From positions 1 to 10,428 of the forward strand of contig UQZS01000058.1 of NCBI GenBank assembly GCA_900545625.1: DNA of 10,428 nt. The letters run 5' to 3'. Positions 1-6,243 of this stretch are shown here, one piece after another. How positions within the stretch are numbered: the first letter of the stretch is position 1; the number at the start of each line of letters is the position of its first letter. A program made the translations under genes and the position numbers. A model generated the notes under the pieces. The model saw only the letters and a program-made list of their open reading frames with translations. It was not told the DNA's origin and did no database searches. Source of the DNA: an uncultured Oscillospiraceae bacterium (GTDB lineage: Bacteria; Bacillota; Clostridia; Oscillospirales; Acutalibacteraceae).

Positions 1-61
1 GTGTAACCCGCGCGCCGCAGGTGCTGTATTTGCAGCTCGCCCTGCGGCGCGCGGGTTACAC
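1..61. repeat. Perfect 21-bp inverted repeat at the window edge
   Basis: Bases 1-21 are the exact reverse complement of 41-61, with a 19-nt spacer. Both arms lie in the reading frame of the peptidase, and the right arm encodes conserved PG-binding-domain residues (LRRAGYT). A perfect 21-bp match is very unlikely by chance, and it begins exactly at base 1. A fold-back chimera at a contig end is therefore as likely as a genuine palindrome. Confidence 0.85.
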
Positions 62-1262
62 GACGCTCGCATTAGACGGTATTTTCGGTGCGCGCACGCT
101 CGACGCGGTGCGCGATTTTCAGCAAAAAAACGGACTTTCCGCCGACGGTGTGGTCGGAAGAGCTACATGGGCGCTGCTCATCCCGTATCTAAAGGGCTAC
201 ACGACGCACAAAATACGACCGGGCGACACATTTTTTTCGCTTGCACAGCAATACAACACGAGCCTGCGGCGCATCATGCTTGCAAACCCTACGCTTGACC
301 CGCGCAATTTGCAGGTCGGCACGGTCGTATATGTGCCATTTGACTATTCGCTTGTGCCCATAAGCATCCCCTATTCGTCGGTCTTGAATGCTTTTATCAT
401 CGAGGGGCTGACCGTGCGCTATCCGTTTTTGGAAAGCTCTACGGTCGGGCGCAGCGTCATGGGAAAGCCGCTTTATGTCCTTCGCTTCGGGCGCGGCGCC
501 AAGGAGATCTTTTACAACGCCGCGCACCATGCGAACGAGTGGCTGACGACGCCCGTGCTTTTGCAATTCGCGGAAGAGTATGCCGAAAGCTACGCTTCAG
601 GCGGGGAGATCGGCGGTGCGGTTGCGGCGCAGCTGTTCAATTTGTATTCGCTGTATCTGCTGCCGATGGTCGATCCCGACGGCGTGGACTTGGTAACGGG
701 CGTACTGCACGCGGGCGGCTATTACAACAACGCGCTGCGCATAGCGCAGAACTACCCGCAGATCCCGTTTCCCGACGGGTGGAAGGCCAATATCGCGGGC
801 GTCGATTTGAATCTGCAATATCCCGCAAACTGGGAAGAGGGGAAACGCATCAAATACGAACAGGGCTTCACCTCCCCCGCCCCGCGGGACTTTGTGGGCA
901 GCGCGCCGCTCGTTGCCCCCGAAAGCTACGCGGTCTACAACTTCACGCGGCGGCACAACTTTTTACTGACGCTCTCCTACCACAGCCAAGGGCAGATCAT
1001 CTATTGGAAATACCTCGACTACGAGCCCCCGCGCTCGCGGCAGATCGCGGAATACTTTGGCGAGGTGAGCGGCTATTCGGTGGAGGAAACCCCGTTTGCT
1101 TCGGGCTTTGCAGGCTACAAGGATTGGTTTATTGAGACCTACAACCGCCCGGGCTACACCATTGAGATCGGCATCGGACAAAATCCGCTGCCCGTGTCGC
1201 AGTTTCCCGAAATTTATCGGGATAACCTCGGCATTTTGGTCGGCGGTATGACGCAGATCTAA
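3..1262 (+). CDS. Gamma-D-glutamyl-meso-diaminopimelate peptidase, M14 family, with PG-binding and LysM modules (5' end missing)
   Basis: The product should cleave the gamma-D-Glu-diaminopimelate bond in peptidoglycan stem peptides, outside the cytoplasm. The frame is open to the window edge, so the true start is probably upstream. The GTG at 21 has no ribosome site and falls inside the first domain. Counting from codon 21, a PG-binding-1-type repeat covers about 1-56 (LQLALRRAGY, LDGIFG, DFQQKNGL, DGVVG) and a LysM about 61-106 (HKIRPGDTFFSLAQQYNT to VGTVVYVP). The M14 zinc peptidase covers about 118-410. Zinc ligands are His170 and Glu173 in HHANEW and His321 in SYHSQG; the catalytic Glu382 is in GYTIEIG. 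GVDLNLQYP, GYKDWFI and NRPGYTIE match the endopeptidase I branch known from sporulating Bacillus. No signal peptide can be judged because the N-terminus is absent. The first 20 bases may be artefactual (see the inverted repeat). Family assignment is confident; a sporulation or wall-turnover role is inferred. Confidence 0.9.
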   Translation, partial: VTRAPQVLYLQLALRRAGYTTLALDGIFGARTLDAVRDFQQKNGLSADGVVGRATWALLIPYLKGYTTHKIRPGDTFFSLAQQYNTSLRRIMLANPTLDPRNLQVGTVVYVPFDYSLVPISIPYSSVLNAFIIEGLTVRYPFLESSTVGRSVMGKPLYVLRFGRGAKEIFYNAAHHANEWLTTPVLLQFAEEYAESYASGGEIGGAVAAQLFNLYSLYLLPMVDPDGVDLVTGVLHAGGYYNNALRIAQNYPQIPFPDGWKANIAGVDLNLQYPANWEEGKRIKYEQGFTSPAPRDFVGSAPLVAPESYAVYNFTRRHNFLLTLSYHSQGQIIYWKYLDYEPPRSRQIAEYFGEVSGYSVEETPFASGFAGYKDWFIETYNRPGYTIEIGIGQNPLPVSQFPEIYRDNLGILVGGMTQI

Positions 1263-1285
1263 AAGAAACAGAAAGGCAGATATGT

Positions 1286-1314
1286 AAAAAACCCGAGAAG
1301 TTCTCGGGTTTTTT
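1286..1314 (+). terminator. Rho-independent terminator, bidirectional
   Basis: A hairpin of ACCCGAG (1291-1297), a 5-nt loop and CTCGGGT (1303-1309) is flanked by an A tract at 1286-1290 and a T tract at 1309-1314. It starts 24 nt after the peptidase stop. The flanking tracts let it work in both directions, so it could also stop transcripts reading through from the opposing mtnA operon. Confidence 0.9.
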
Positions 1315-1354
1315 GTATTTGCAAAAGGAATTGCAAAAGCAGGCATGGAAATCC

Positions 1355-1456
1355 TCCGGATTCCGGAAACCCTTTGTCCGCTACGCGGACATCTCCCTTA
1401 ACAAAGGAGTCTCCTGCCGCTACGCGATTATGCCTCCCTTGCGGCTTCGCACAAGA
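1355..1456. repeat. Intergenic palindromic repeat of the type common in Clostridia (REP/MITE-like)
   Basis: An outer stem CCTTTGT (1371-1377) pairs with ACAAAGG (1401-1407). An inner hairpin GTCCGC-TAC-GCGGAC sits at 1376-1390. On the minus strand this reads as a purine-rich AAGGGAGATGTC, then the small GC hairpin, then ACAAAGGG, a pattern recalled from many clostridial intergenic regions. The flanks hold TCCGGA and TTCCGGAA motifs (1355-1368) and a purine-rich segment on the minus strand (GAAGCCGCAAGGGAGGC, 1432-1448). It carries no coding capacity. Class assignment comes from memory of the pattern, the exact ends are uncertain, and copy number elsewhere cannot be seen here. Confidence 0.55.
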
Positions 1457-1469
1457 CCGCCCACCGCAC

Positions 1470-1504
1470 ATCTAACATCTAACGTCTAATATCTATCATC
1501 TAAA
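1470..1504. repeat. Heptanucleotide tandem repeat, five imperfect copies
   Basis: Five consecutive 7-bp units read ATCTAAC, ATCTAAC, GTCTAAT, ATCTATC, ATCTAAA. The first two are identical and the others differ by one or two bases. It directly follows the palindromic repeat and may belong to the same element. Confidence 0.75.
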
Positions 1505-1515
1505 AGCACGGACAG

Positions 1516-1543
1516 CCGCAAGGGCTTTCCCTACGGTTTGCGG
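1516..1543 (-). terminator. Hairpin just downstream of mtnA, possible weak terminator
   Basis: CCGCAA (1516-1521) pairs with TTGCGG (1538-1543), and an inner AGGG (1521-1524) can pair with CCCT (1529-1532). It begins 4 nt after the mtnA stop on the minus strand. The downstream minus-strand sequence has only a short T run, so termination is likely inefficient. The bidirectional hairpin at 1286-1314 may be the real end of the operon transcript. Confidence 0.4.
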
Positions 1544-1547
1544 TGAT

Positions 1548-2588
1548 TTAACGATACTGCGCAAGAGCTTTCGGCTCTATAACGCCCTTTTCCGTGATGA
1601 ACGCGGTGATGAGGTCTGCACTTGTTACATCGAACGCGGGGTTGAGCGCGCACACACCGTCGGGCAGCATCTTTTTCTGATACCAAAGCGTACCGATCTC
1701 CCGGTCATCGCGCATCTCAATAGGGATGTCCGCACCGCTTGCACAGGAAAAATCGATCGTGGAAAACGGCGCGCAAACATAAAACGGTATGCCGTAATGC
1801 TGCGCGAGCACGGCTACGCCGCTTGTACCGACCTTATTCGCCGTGTCACCGTTTGCCGCCACGCGGTCACAGCCGACCAGCACCGCCTGCACTTTTCCGC
1901 TGCCGAGCACATAAGATGCGGCGCTGTCGCAGAGGACGGTAACGTCAATACCCGCCTCGTGCAATTCGTAGGCGGTCAGCCGTGCGCCCTGCAAAAGCGG
2001 GCGCGTCTCATCGGCGTAAACGGCGATGTTGTGTCCCTGCTCCTTTGCCGTGTATATGGGCGCGAGCGCCGTACCGTATTTGACGGCGGCAAGGCGGCCC
2101 GCGTTACAGTGCGTGAGTACTGCGCAGCAGTTTTTCAAAAACGGTGCGCCGTTTTCGCCGATTCTGCGGCAAACCTCTATATCCGCCGCGTGCAGTGCCA
2201 GCGCGCGCGAAGTGAGCGCAGCTTTGAGCGCTTCGACGGTCTTTGCACCGTTGCTGAGAACTTTTTCCATTTCGCCGAGCGCCCACGGGAGGTTGACCGC
2301 CGTGGGACGGGCGGCTTTCAGATACGCGGCGTTTTCACGCACCTCGGCGCAAAATGCGGGTATCTCGGTTTGGCGGCTCTCGTTTGCAAGCACGGCAAGC
2401 CCGATCGCCGCCGCCACGCCGATGGCAGGTGCGCCGCGCACGCGAAGGCTTTGGATGGCTTCAAACAGTTCTTCGCGCGTTCGCAGCGCCAAAACCACCG
2501 TTTTTTGCGGAAGCTCGGTCTGATCGAGCAGCAAAAGGCGGTTGTTTTCGGTATCAAAATGAACGGTCTCGCCGTGCAGGTCGTACAT
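1548..2588 (-). CDS. mtnA: S-methyl-5-thioribose-1-phosphate isomerase
   Basis: This 346-residue cytoplasmic enzyme isomerises 5-methylthioribose-1-phosphate to 5-methylthioribulose-1-phosphate; family members also act on 5-deoxyribose-1-phosphate. It belongs to the eIF2B-alpha/MtnA fold. Visible motifs are RGAPAIG (51-57), PTAVNLPWAL (95-104), THCNAG (159-164, with the catalytic-type Cys161), DETRP (193-197) and GCDRVAANGDTANKVGT (239-255, with the catalytic-type Asp241). These full motifs separate it from eIF2B-type regulators and ribose-1,5-bisphosphate isomerases. The length is normal for the family. The ATG at 2588 follows AAAGGAG. It is the last gene of the operon, 33 nt after the phosphorylase. 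No mtnK kinase and none of the later methionine-salvage genes (mtnB, C, D, W or X) are in the window, so the fate of the ketose phosphate is unknown here. Confidence 0.94.
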   Translation of the reverse strand: MYDLHGETVHFDTENNRLLLLDQTELPQKTVVLALRTREELFEAIQSLRVRGAPAIGVAAAIGLAVLANESRQTEIPAFCAEVRENAAYLKAARPTAVNLPWALGEMEKVLSNGAKTVEALKAALTSRALALHAADIEVCRRIGENGAPFLKNCCAVLTHCNAGRLAAVKYGTALAPIYTAKEQGHNIAVYADETRPLLQGARLTAYELHEAGIDVTVLCDSAASYVLGSGKVQAVLVGCDRVAANGDTANKVGTSGVAVLAQHYGIPFYVCAPFSTIDFSCASGADIPIEMRDDREIGTLWYQKKMLPDGVCALNPAFDVTSADLITAFITEKGVIEPKALAQYR

Positions 2589-2621
2589 GGGATCTCCTTT
2601 TTTGTGTAAAGCTATTTATCC

Positions 2622-3434
2622 TTACAGATTTCGCAATATTTCCACGATCAGGCGCTGCATTTCCGCGCCCTTTTGCCTGCCCGCTTCGAGCACTTCTTCT
2701 TCCGTAAGCGGCTGCCGCAATATGCCCGCCGCCATGTTGGAGATCAGCGAAAACGCCAAGACGCGCATCCCGCCGTGGTTCGCGGCAATGACCTCCGGCA
2801 CGGTGGACATGCCAACCGCATCCGCGCCGAGCGTCCGAAACGCGCGGATCTCTGCCGGCGTCTCATAACTCGGCCCCGAACAGGCAAGGTAAACGCCTTT
2901 ACAAAGCTGCATCCCGATCTTCTCGGCACAGCGCACCGCGAGGTCTTGAAGTTCCGGCGCATAGGCAAAGCTCATATCGGGGAAACGGCAGCCGAGCGTC
3001 TCGTCGTTCGTCCCGACCAGCGGATTTCTGCCCATGAAGTTGATATGGTCCTCAATGAGCATGATGTCCCCGACGGAAAAGGACGTGTTGATGCCGCCCG
3101 CCGCATTGGTGGCGATCAGGGTCTCAGCGCCGAGCATACGCATGACGCGCACGGGCAGGATGACATCCTCCATGCTGTGCCCTTCGTAAAAATGCAGCCG
3201 CCCCTGCATACAAACGACGGCCTTGCCGCCGAGCGTGCCGAGCAGAAACCGGCCCTTGTGCCCCGGCGCGGTGGAGACGGGGAAGCCGGGCAGCGTGCCG
3301 TAATCAACAGCGACCGCGTTTTCAATTTGTTCGCCGAGCTCCCCGAGCCCCGAACCGAGGATGAGCGCGACCTCGGGGACAAGCGGACACCTTTCCCGAA
3401 TCAACGCGGCGTAGCCTTGGGGTGTATCACGCAT
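2622..3434 (-). CDS. punA: Purine nucleoside phosphorylase, trimeric PNP/MTAP family
   Basis: This 270-residue enzyme splits purine nucleosides with phosphate into base and pentose-1-phosphate. Motifs are GSGLG (27-31, phosphate loop), GRLHFYEGH (78-86), TNAAGG (109-114), SGPSYETPAEIR (186-197), GMSTVPEV (208-215) and ISNMAAG (231-237). Asn233 and Glu191 match the residues that read a 6-oxopurine in trimeric PNPs; MTA phosphorylases carry Asp at the Asn position. It is therefore expected to prefer hypoxanthine or guanine nucleosides, which fits the deaminase gene just upstream. The ATG at 3434 is chosen over an upstream start at 3482 because GGAGG lies 9 nt before it and conserved sequence begins there. 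The start overlaps the mtaD stop by 8 nt (ATGCGTGA), implying translational coupling. Whether the physiological substrate is methylthioinosine, 5'-deoxyinosine or ordinary inosine cannot be read from sequence. Confidence 0.92.
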   Translation of the reverse strand: MRDTPQGYAALIRERCPLVPEVALILGSGLGELGEQIENAVAVDYGTLPGFPVSTAPGHKGRFLLGTLGGKAVVCMQGRLHFYEGHSMEDVILPVRVMRMLGAETLIATNAAGGINTSFSVGDIMLIEDHINFMGRNPLVGTNDETLGCRFPDMSFAYAPELQDLAVRCAEKIGMQLCKGVYLACSGPSYETPAEIRAFRTLGADAVGMSTVPEVIAANHGGMRVLAFSLISNMAAGILRQPLTEEEVLEAGRQKGAEMQRLIVEILRNL

Positions 3435-4728
3435 TTTGTGCCACCTCCGCTTGGATGCGCGCGGCGCGCTTTTCCGTTTCATATTTCACTTTTTCCATGT
3501 CGATGGTCAAATATGCGCCGTCACGATACAGCACTTTGCCGTCTGCCATGGTCAGCAGGACGTCCGAGCCGCTTGCGGCATAGACCAGATTGTTGACCGT
3601 ATCGTGGTGCGGCGTCATGTGCACGGTGTCGATATCCACAACCTGCAAATCGGCGCGGTATCCCGTCTCCACGCGCCCGCAGTCGTCGCGTCCCTGCGCC
3701 GCATAGCCGTTGACGGTCGCCATTTTCAGCACGTCATGTTCGGATACGATATCGGGGCGGCGGTAAAAGCCCTTGGGCAGCAGCGCACAAAGGTATATCT
3801 CCTTGAACATATCGAGGTTGTTGTTCGACGCGACAGAATCCGTACCGATCGCGACATTCACGCCGTTTTGCAAGAGCTTGTAGGTGTTGCACACGCCGCT
3901 ACCAAGCTTCAGGTTGCTGGCAGGGTTGGTCGCCACCGTCACGCCCTTTTCGCGGAAGATCTCGATATCCTTGTCCTCCGCCCAGACACAGTGCGCCGCC
4001 GTGGTCGGCACGCGGAACACCCCGCAGGCGTCGAACAGCGCGGCGGGCGTCATCCCGCCGTGGCGCTGTTTGCATTCCTCGTGCTCCTTTTCGGTCTCGG
4101 ACAGGTGGATGTGCGCGCGCACACCGTGCGCTGCCGCAATATCCGCAAACTGTTCGATGATCGTGCGGCGGTTGGTATATTCGGCGTGCAGGCTCATATC
4201 GATCTTCAGTCTGCCGTCAAAGGCGTTATGCCACTCGCCTAAGATTTTTTCACTCTCCTGAAAGCTCGCAAGTTCGTGTATGTCGCCGTCCTGAAAGCTC
4301 GTGATGGCACGGCTGAAATTGCATTTCACGCCGCTTTCCCCCACCGCACGGATGACGTCCTCCGAAAAAAAGTACATATCGGAAAAAGAGGTCGTGCCGG
4401 TACGGATCATTTCGGCAATTGCGAGCAGGGCGGCATAATACGCATCCTCGCCGTGAATTTGGTCCTCAAACGGGAATACGCGCTCGTTGAGCCACCGGTC
4501 CAGCGGCAAATTCTCGGCATAGCCGCGCAGAAGCGTCATGGGCGTGTGGGTATGGGCATTGACAAAGCCACTCATCAAAAGCTTTCCCGCACCGGCATAG
4601 CTTTCGCCGTAATCCTCCTGCGGACGCTGCGCGCCGACATAGGCGATATGCGCGTCGCGGACGGCGACATATTGGTGCTCGGAAATGGTAAAATCGCGGT
4701 TCAACACGGCAATATTTTCAAAAAGCAT
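3427..4728 (-). CDS. mtaD: MTA/SAH/5'-deoxyadenosine-type deaminase (amidohydrolase)
   Basis: This 433-residue cytoplasmic metal enzyme deaminates the adenine of 5'-modified adenosines such as methylthioadenosine, S-adenosylhomocysteine or 5'-deoxyadenosine, giving the inosine analogue. The amidohydrolase metal site is complete: His59 and His61 in NAHTHTPM, His208 in HIHLSETEKEHEE (with Glu211), His246 in AAHCVW, and Asp297 in GTDSVASNNNLDMF. The layout matches the TM0936-like deaminases, and LLRGYAENLPLDRWL near 66-80 is typical of this branch. The C-terminal GYRADLQVVD returns to the small beta-sandwich domain. The ATG at 4728 has GGAGG 5 nt upstream. It lies 44 nt after the cyclophilin gene and overlaps the phosphorylase by 8 nt. 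Members differ in substrate range, and related chlorohydrolases share the motifs, so MTA versus 5'-deoxyadenosine preference is inferred from context only. Confidence 0.88.
   Translation of the reverse strand: MLFENIAVLNRDFTISEHQYVAVRDAHIAYVGAQRPQEDYGESYAGAGKLLMSGFVNAHTHTPMTLLRGYAENLPLDRWLNERVFPFEDQIHGEDAYYAALLAIAEMIRTGTTSFSDMYFFSEDVIRAVGESGVKCNFSRAITSFQDGDIHELASFQESEKILGEWHNAFDGRLKIDMSLHAEYTNRRTIIEQFADIAAAHGVRAHIHLSETEKEHEECKQRHGGMTPAALFDACGVFRVPTTAAHCVWAEDKDIEIFREKGVTVATNPASNLKLGSGVCNTYKLLQNGVNVAIGTDSVASNNNLDMFKEIYLCALLPKGFYRRPDIVSEHDVLKMATVNGYAAQGRDDCGRVETGYRADLQVVDIDTVHMTPHHDTVNNLVYAASGSDVLLTMADGKVLYRDGAYLTIDMEKVKYETEKRAARIQAEVAQNA
3441..3448 (-). promoter_or_regulatory. Ribosome binding site that sets the phosphorylase start
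   Basis: The minus strand reads GGAGGTGG here, with GGAGG ending 9 nt before the ATG at 3434. It lies inside the last codons of mtaD and supports the internal start over the longer open frame. Confidence 0.8.
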
Positions 4729-4743
4729 AATTACCTCCGCAAA

Positions 4744-4766
4744 GCGGTCGGGCGTTCGCCCGTCGC
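4744..4766 (-). promoter_or_regulatory. GC-rich hairpin in the cyclophilin-mtaD gap
   Basis: CGGGCG (4749-4754) and CGCCCG (4757-4762) form a tight stem, extended after a small bulge by GCG and CGC (4744-4746 and 4764-4766). It lies between the cyclophilin stop and the mtaD ribosome site. There is no T tract, so it is not a classical terminator. It could shape mRNA stability or relative translation, or do nothing. Confidence 0.4.
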
Positions 4767-4772
4767 ATATAT

Positions 4773-5375
4773 TCAGCCTTGGTACGGTTCGATCGTAACG
4801 GACTCCATTACCACATCGCGCATGGGCTTATTCATAAAGAAATCCACAGGGACTTCGGCGATCTTATCCACCACATCCATCCCCTCGAACACCTGCCCGA
4901 ACACGGTGTGCTTATAATCGAGCCACGGCGTACCGCCGAGCGCTTCATAGGCGCGCACGCATTCGGTCGGGAACGCTTCCTCCGAGGCAGCTTCGAGCTG
5001 ATCGAGCATATCCGAGGAGACAGCCTTCGCCTGCACGATGAAGAACTGGCTGCCGTTTGTGTTCGGCCCTGCGTTCGCCATGGAAAGCGCGCCGCGCAGG
5101 TTGTGCAGCTCCGGGGTAAATTCATCCTCGAAGCTCTCGCCCCAGATGCTCTCACCGCCCATGCCGGAGCCCGTCGGGTCGCCGCCCTGGATCATGAAAT
5201 CGTTAATAACGCGGTGGAAGGTAAGGCCGTTGTAATAGCCGTTTTTCGCGTGGGTCTTGAAGTTTTCCACGGCTTTTGGCGCATGCGCGGGAAATAGGCG
5301 GATTTTGATCTCGCCCATGTTGGTTTTCATGACGGCGATCTCTTCGCCGCGCTTGGGGGATTCGGTTTGGAACAT
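4773..5375 (-). CDS. Cyclophilin-type peptidyl-prolyl cis-trans isomerase
   Basis: This 200-residue folding catalyst interconverts cis and trans peptide bonds before proline. The cyclophilin core shows GEIKIRLFP (21-29), the catalytic FHRVI with Arg55 (53-57), [11 protein letters not shown] (61-71), LSMAN (97-101) and GSQFFI (108-113), then KHTVFGQV (155-162). A 30-40 residue insertion around 118-152 ([14 protein letters not shown] to GGTPWLD) separates the last two blocks. No signal peptide or lipobox is seen, and MKTNMG at 16 begins the domain, so the protein should be cytoplasmic. The ATG at 5375 has AAAGGAG upstream. A shorter start at Met16 is possible but lacks as good a site. It sits 35 nt after pflA and 44 nt before mtaD. 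No functional link to nucleoside salvage is evident; it may simply ride in the operon. Confidence 0.93.
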   Translation of the reverse strand: MFQTESPKRGEEIAVMKTNMGEIKIRLFPAHAPKAVENFKTHAKNGYYNGLTFHRVINDFMIQGGDPTGSGMGGESIWGESFEDEFTPELHNLRGALSMANAGPNTNGSQFFIVQAKAVSSDMLDQLEAASEEAFPTECVRAYEALGGTPWLDYKHTVFGQVFEGMDVVDKIAEVPVDFFMNKPMRDVVMESVTIEPYQG

Positions 5376-5410
5376 AGTAAATTCTCCTTTATAAAATGGG
5401 ATCGTAAAAG

Positions 5411-6124
5411 CTATAAGGGCAATTTCGGCAATTCGGCGGAAAGCCGTTCGATCAGTTCCCCGGTCGCTTCCGGCTTATCGCCGAACGGGAAAGAGAGCTT
5501 CAAGGCTTCATACTTTTCTGCACACAGCTTCATAAACGGCAGCAGCTCGATCTTCCGAACGCTTTGGAACGGCTTGGCAATCTCGCCGAGCGCGTGTACG
5601 TCCGCGGGCGTGTCATTAACGCCGGGCACAATGACCTGCCGCAGGATGATGTGCTTTTGAAGCTTGTCCGCTTCGCGCAGGAAGTCGAGCACCTGCGCCA
5701 AAGGAATACCGATATACTTTCTGTATTTTGCGTTATCGGAAAACTTGATATCCAACAGCACGATATCCGTCACGTCCAACAGCTGCCGTACTGTATCATC
5801 CAGCCGCACGCCCGACGTGTCAAGCGCGGTGGAGATGCCCGCCGCGGTGCATTGCGTGAACAGCTCGGTGACAAATTCCGCCTGCAAAAGCGGCTCGCCG
5901 CCCGAGACCGTCACACCGCCCTTTTCGCCGAAATAGGCGCGGTAGCGGCAGACCTTTTGGAACACAGCCTGCGCCGTTACCTCTTCGCCGCCGCGCATGT
6001 CCCACGTATCCGGATTGTGACAGTACGGGCAGCGCAAGCCGCAGCCCTGCAAAAACACGACGCTGCGCACGCCGGGGCCGTCGACCGTGCCGAGGCTTTG
6101 AAAGGAATGGACTCTGCCGAGCAT
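5411..6124 (-). CDS. pflA: Pyruvate formate-lyase 1 activating enzyme (radical SAM)
   Basis: This 237-residue activase reductively cleaves S-adenosylmethionine at a [4Fe-4S] cluster and installs the glycyl radical on pyruvate formate-lyase, releasing 5'-deoxyadenosine and methionine. [15 protein letters not shown] (6-20) is the family N-terminal signature. The cluster cysteines are Cys28, Cys32 and Cys35 in [12 protein letters not shown] (CX3CX2C), and GGEP is at 75-78. There is no extra ferredoxin-like insertion, which separates it from activases of other glycyl-radical enzymes. Near the C-terminus, [14 protein letters not shown] replaces the more usual LPYHxxGxxKYEAL, so the expected His is Met and the Gly is Cys. 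The ATG at 6124 is preferred over an upstream start at 6241 because GGAGG lies 7 nt before it and a promoter lies between. No pflB is in the window. It is the first gene of the operon. Confidence 0.92.
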   Translation of the reverse strand: MLGRVHSFQSLGTVDGPGVRSVVFLQGCGLRCPYCHNPDTWDMRGGEEVTAQAVFQKVCRYRAYFGEKGGVTVSGGEPLLQAEFVTELFTQCTAAGISTALDTSGVRLDDTVRQLLDVTDIVLLDIKFSDNAKYRKYIGIPLAQVLDFLREADKLQKHIILRQVIVPGVNDTPADVHALGEIAKPFQSVRKIELLPFMKLCAEKYEALKLSFPFGDKPEATGELIERLSAELPKLPL

Positions 6125-6131
6125 GGCGCCG

Positions 6132-6136
6132 CCTCC
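6132..6136 (-). promoter_or_regulatory. Ribosome binding site that sets the pflA start
   Basis: The minus strand reads GGAGG within TAAAGGAGGC, 7 nt before the ATG at 6124. It excludes the longer open frame beginning at 6241. Confidence 0.85.
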
Positions 6137-6154
6137 TTTATCATTTTCCCTATC

Positions 6155-6183
6155 AGTATACAGGATTTTAATGCCACTTGCAA
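6155..6183 (-). promoter_or_regulatory. Sigma-A-like promoter for the pflA-mtnA operon
   Basis: On the minus strand a -35 box TTGCAA (6183-6178, 4 of 6 consensus) is followed by a 17-nt spacer and a -10 box TATACT (6160-6155, 5 of 6). The expected transcript start is about 25 nt before the pflA ATG. It lies just downstream of the terminator of the preceding gene, so it should drive the five-gene operon independently. Confidence 0.7.
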
Positions 6184-6191
6184 GCCGCAGA

Positions 6192-6227
6192 CAAAAGATC
6201 GGCGCGCCAAGAGCTCTTGACGCGCCG
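6192..6227 (-). terminator. Rho-independent terminator of the cysteine-rich gene
   Basis: Bases 6200-6213 and 6214-6227 are complementary over 14 positions with one G-U wobble, giving a GC-rich stem. On the minus strand it is followed by a short T run (ATCTTTTGTC). It begins 17 nt after the stop at 6244 and separates that gene from the pflA promoter. Confidence 0.75.
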
Positions 6228-6243
6228 CAGCTTAAATGCACGT

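Larger units (their letters stand above)
1315..1547. other. Non-coding convergent intergenic region
   Basis: This 233-nt stretch lies between two converging transcription units. No convincing gene is visible. It holds a clostridial-type palindromic repeat, a 7-bp tandem repeat and a hairpin immediately downstream of mtnA, each listed separately. A short open frame crossing it on the minus strand has no family features and spans the terminator and the repeats, so it is not called. Confidence 0.7.

Noticed and set aside
1370..1504. Possible CRISPR-like repeat region
   Set aside because: The repeats are either a palindrome or contiguous 7-bp units without spacers. No cas gene is present.
1797..2609. 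+ strand open frame opposite mtnA
   Set aside because: mtnA is a full-length enzyme with all catalytic motifs on the other strand. This frame is a shadow.
2673..3596. Long + strand open frame opposite the phosphorylase gene
   Set aside because: It is antisense to the PNP and mtaD genes, whose family motifs are complete. The translation shows no domain or ribosome site.
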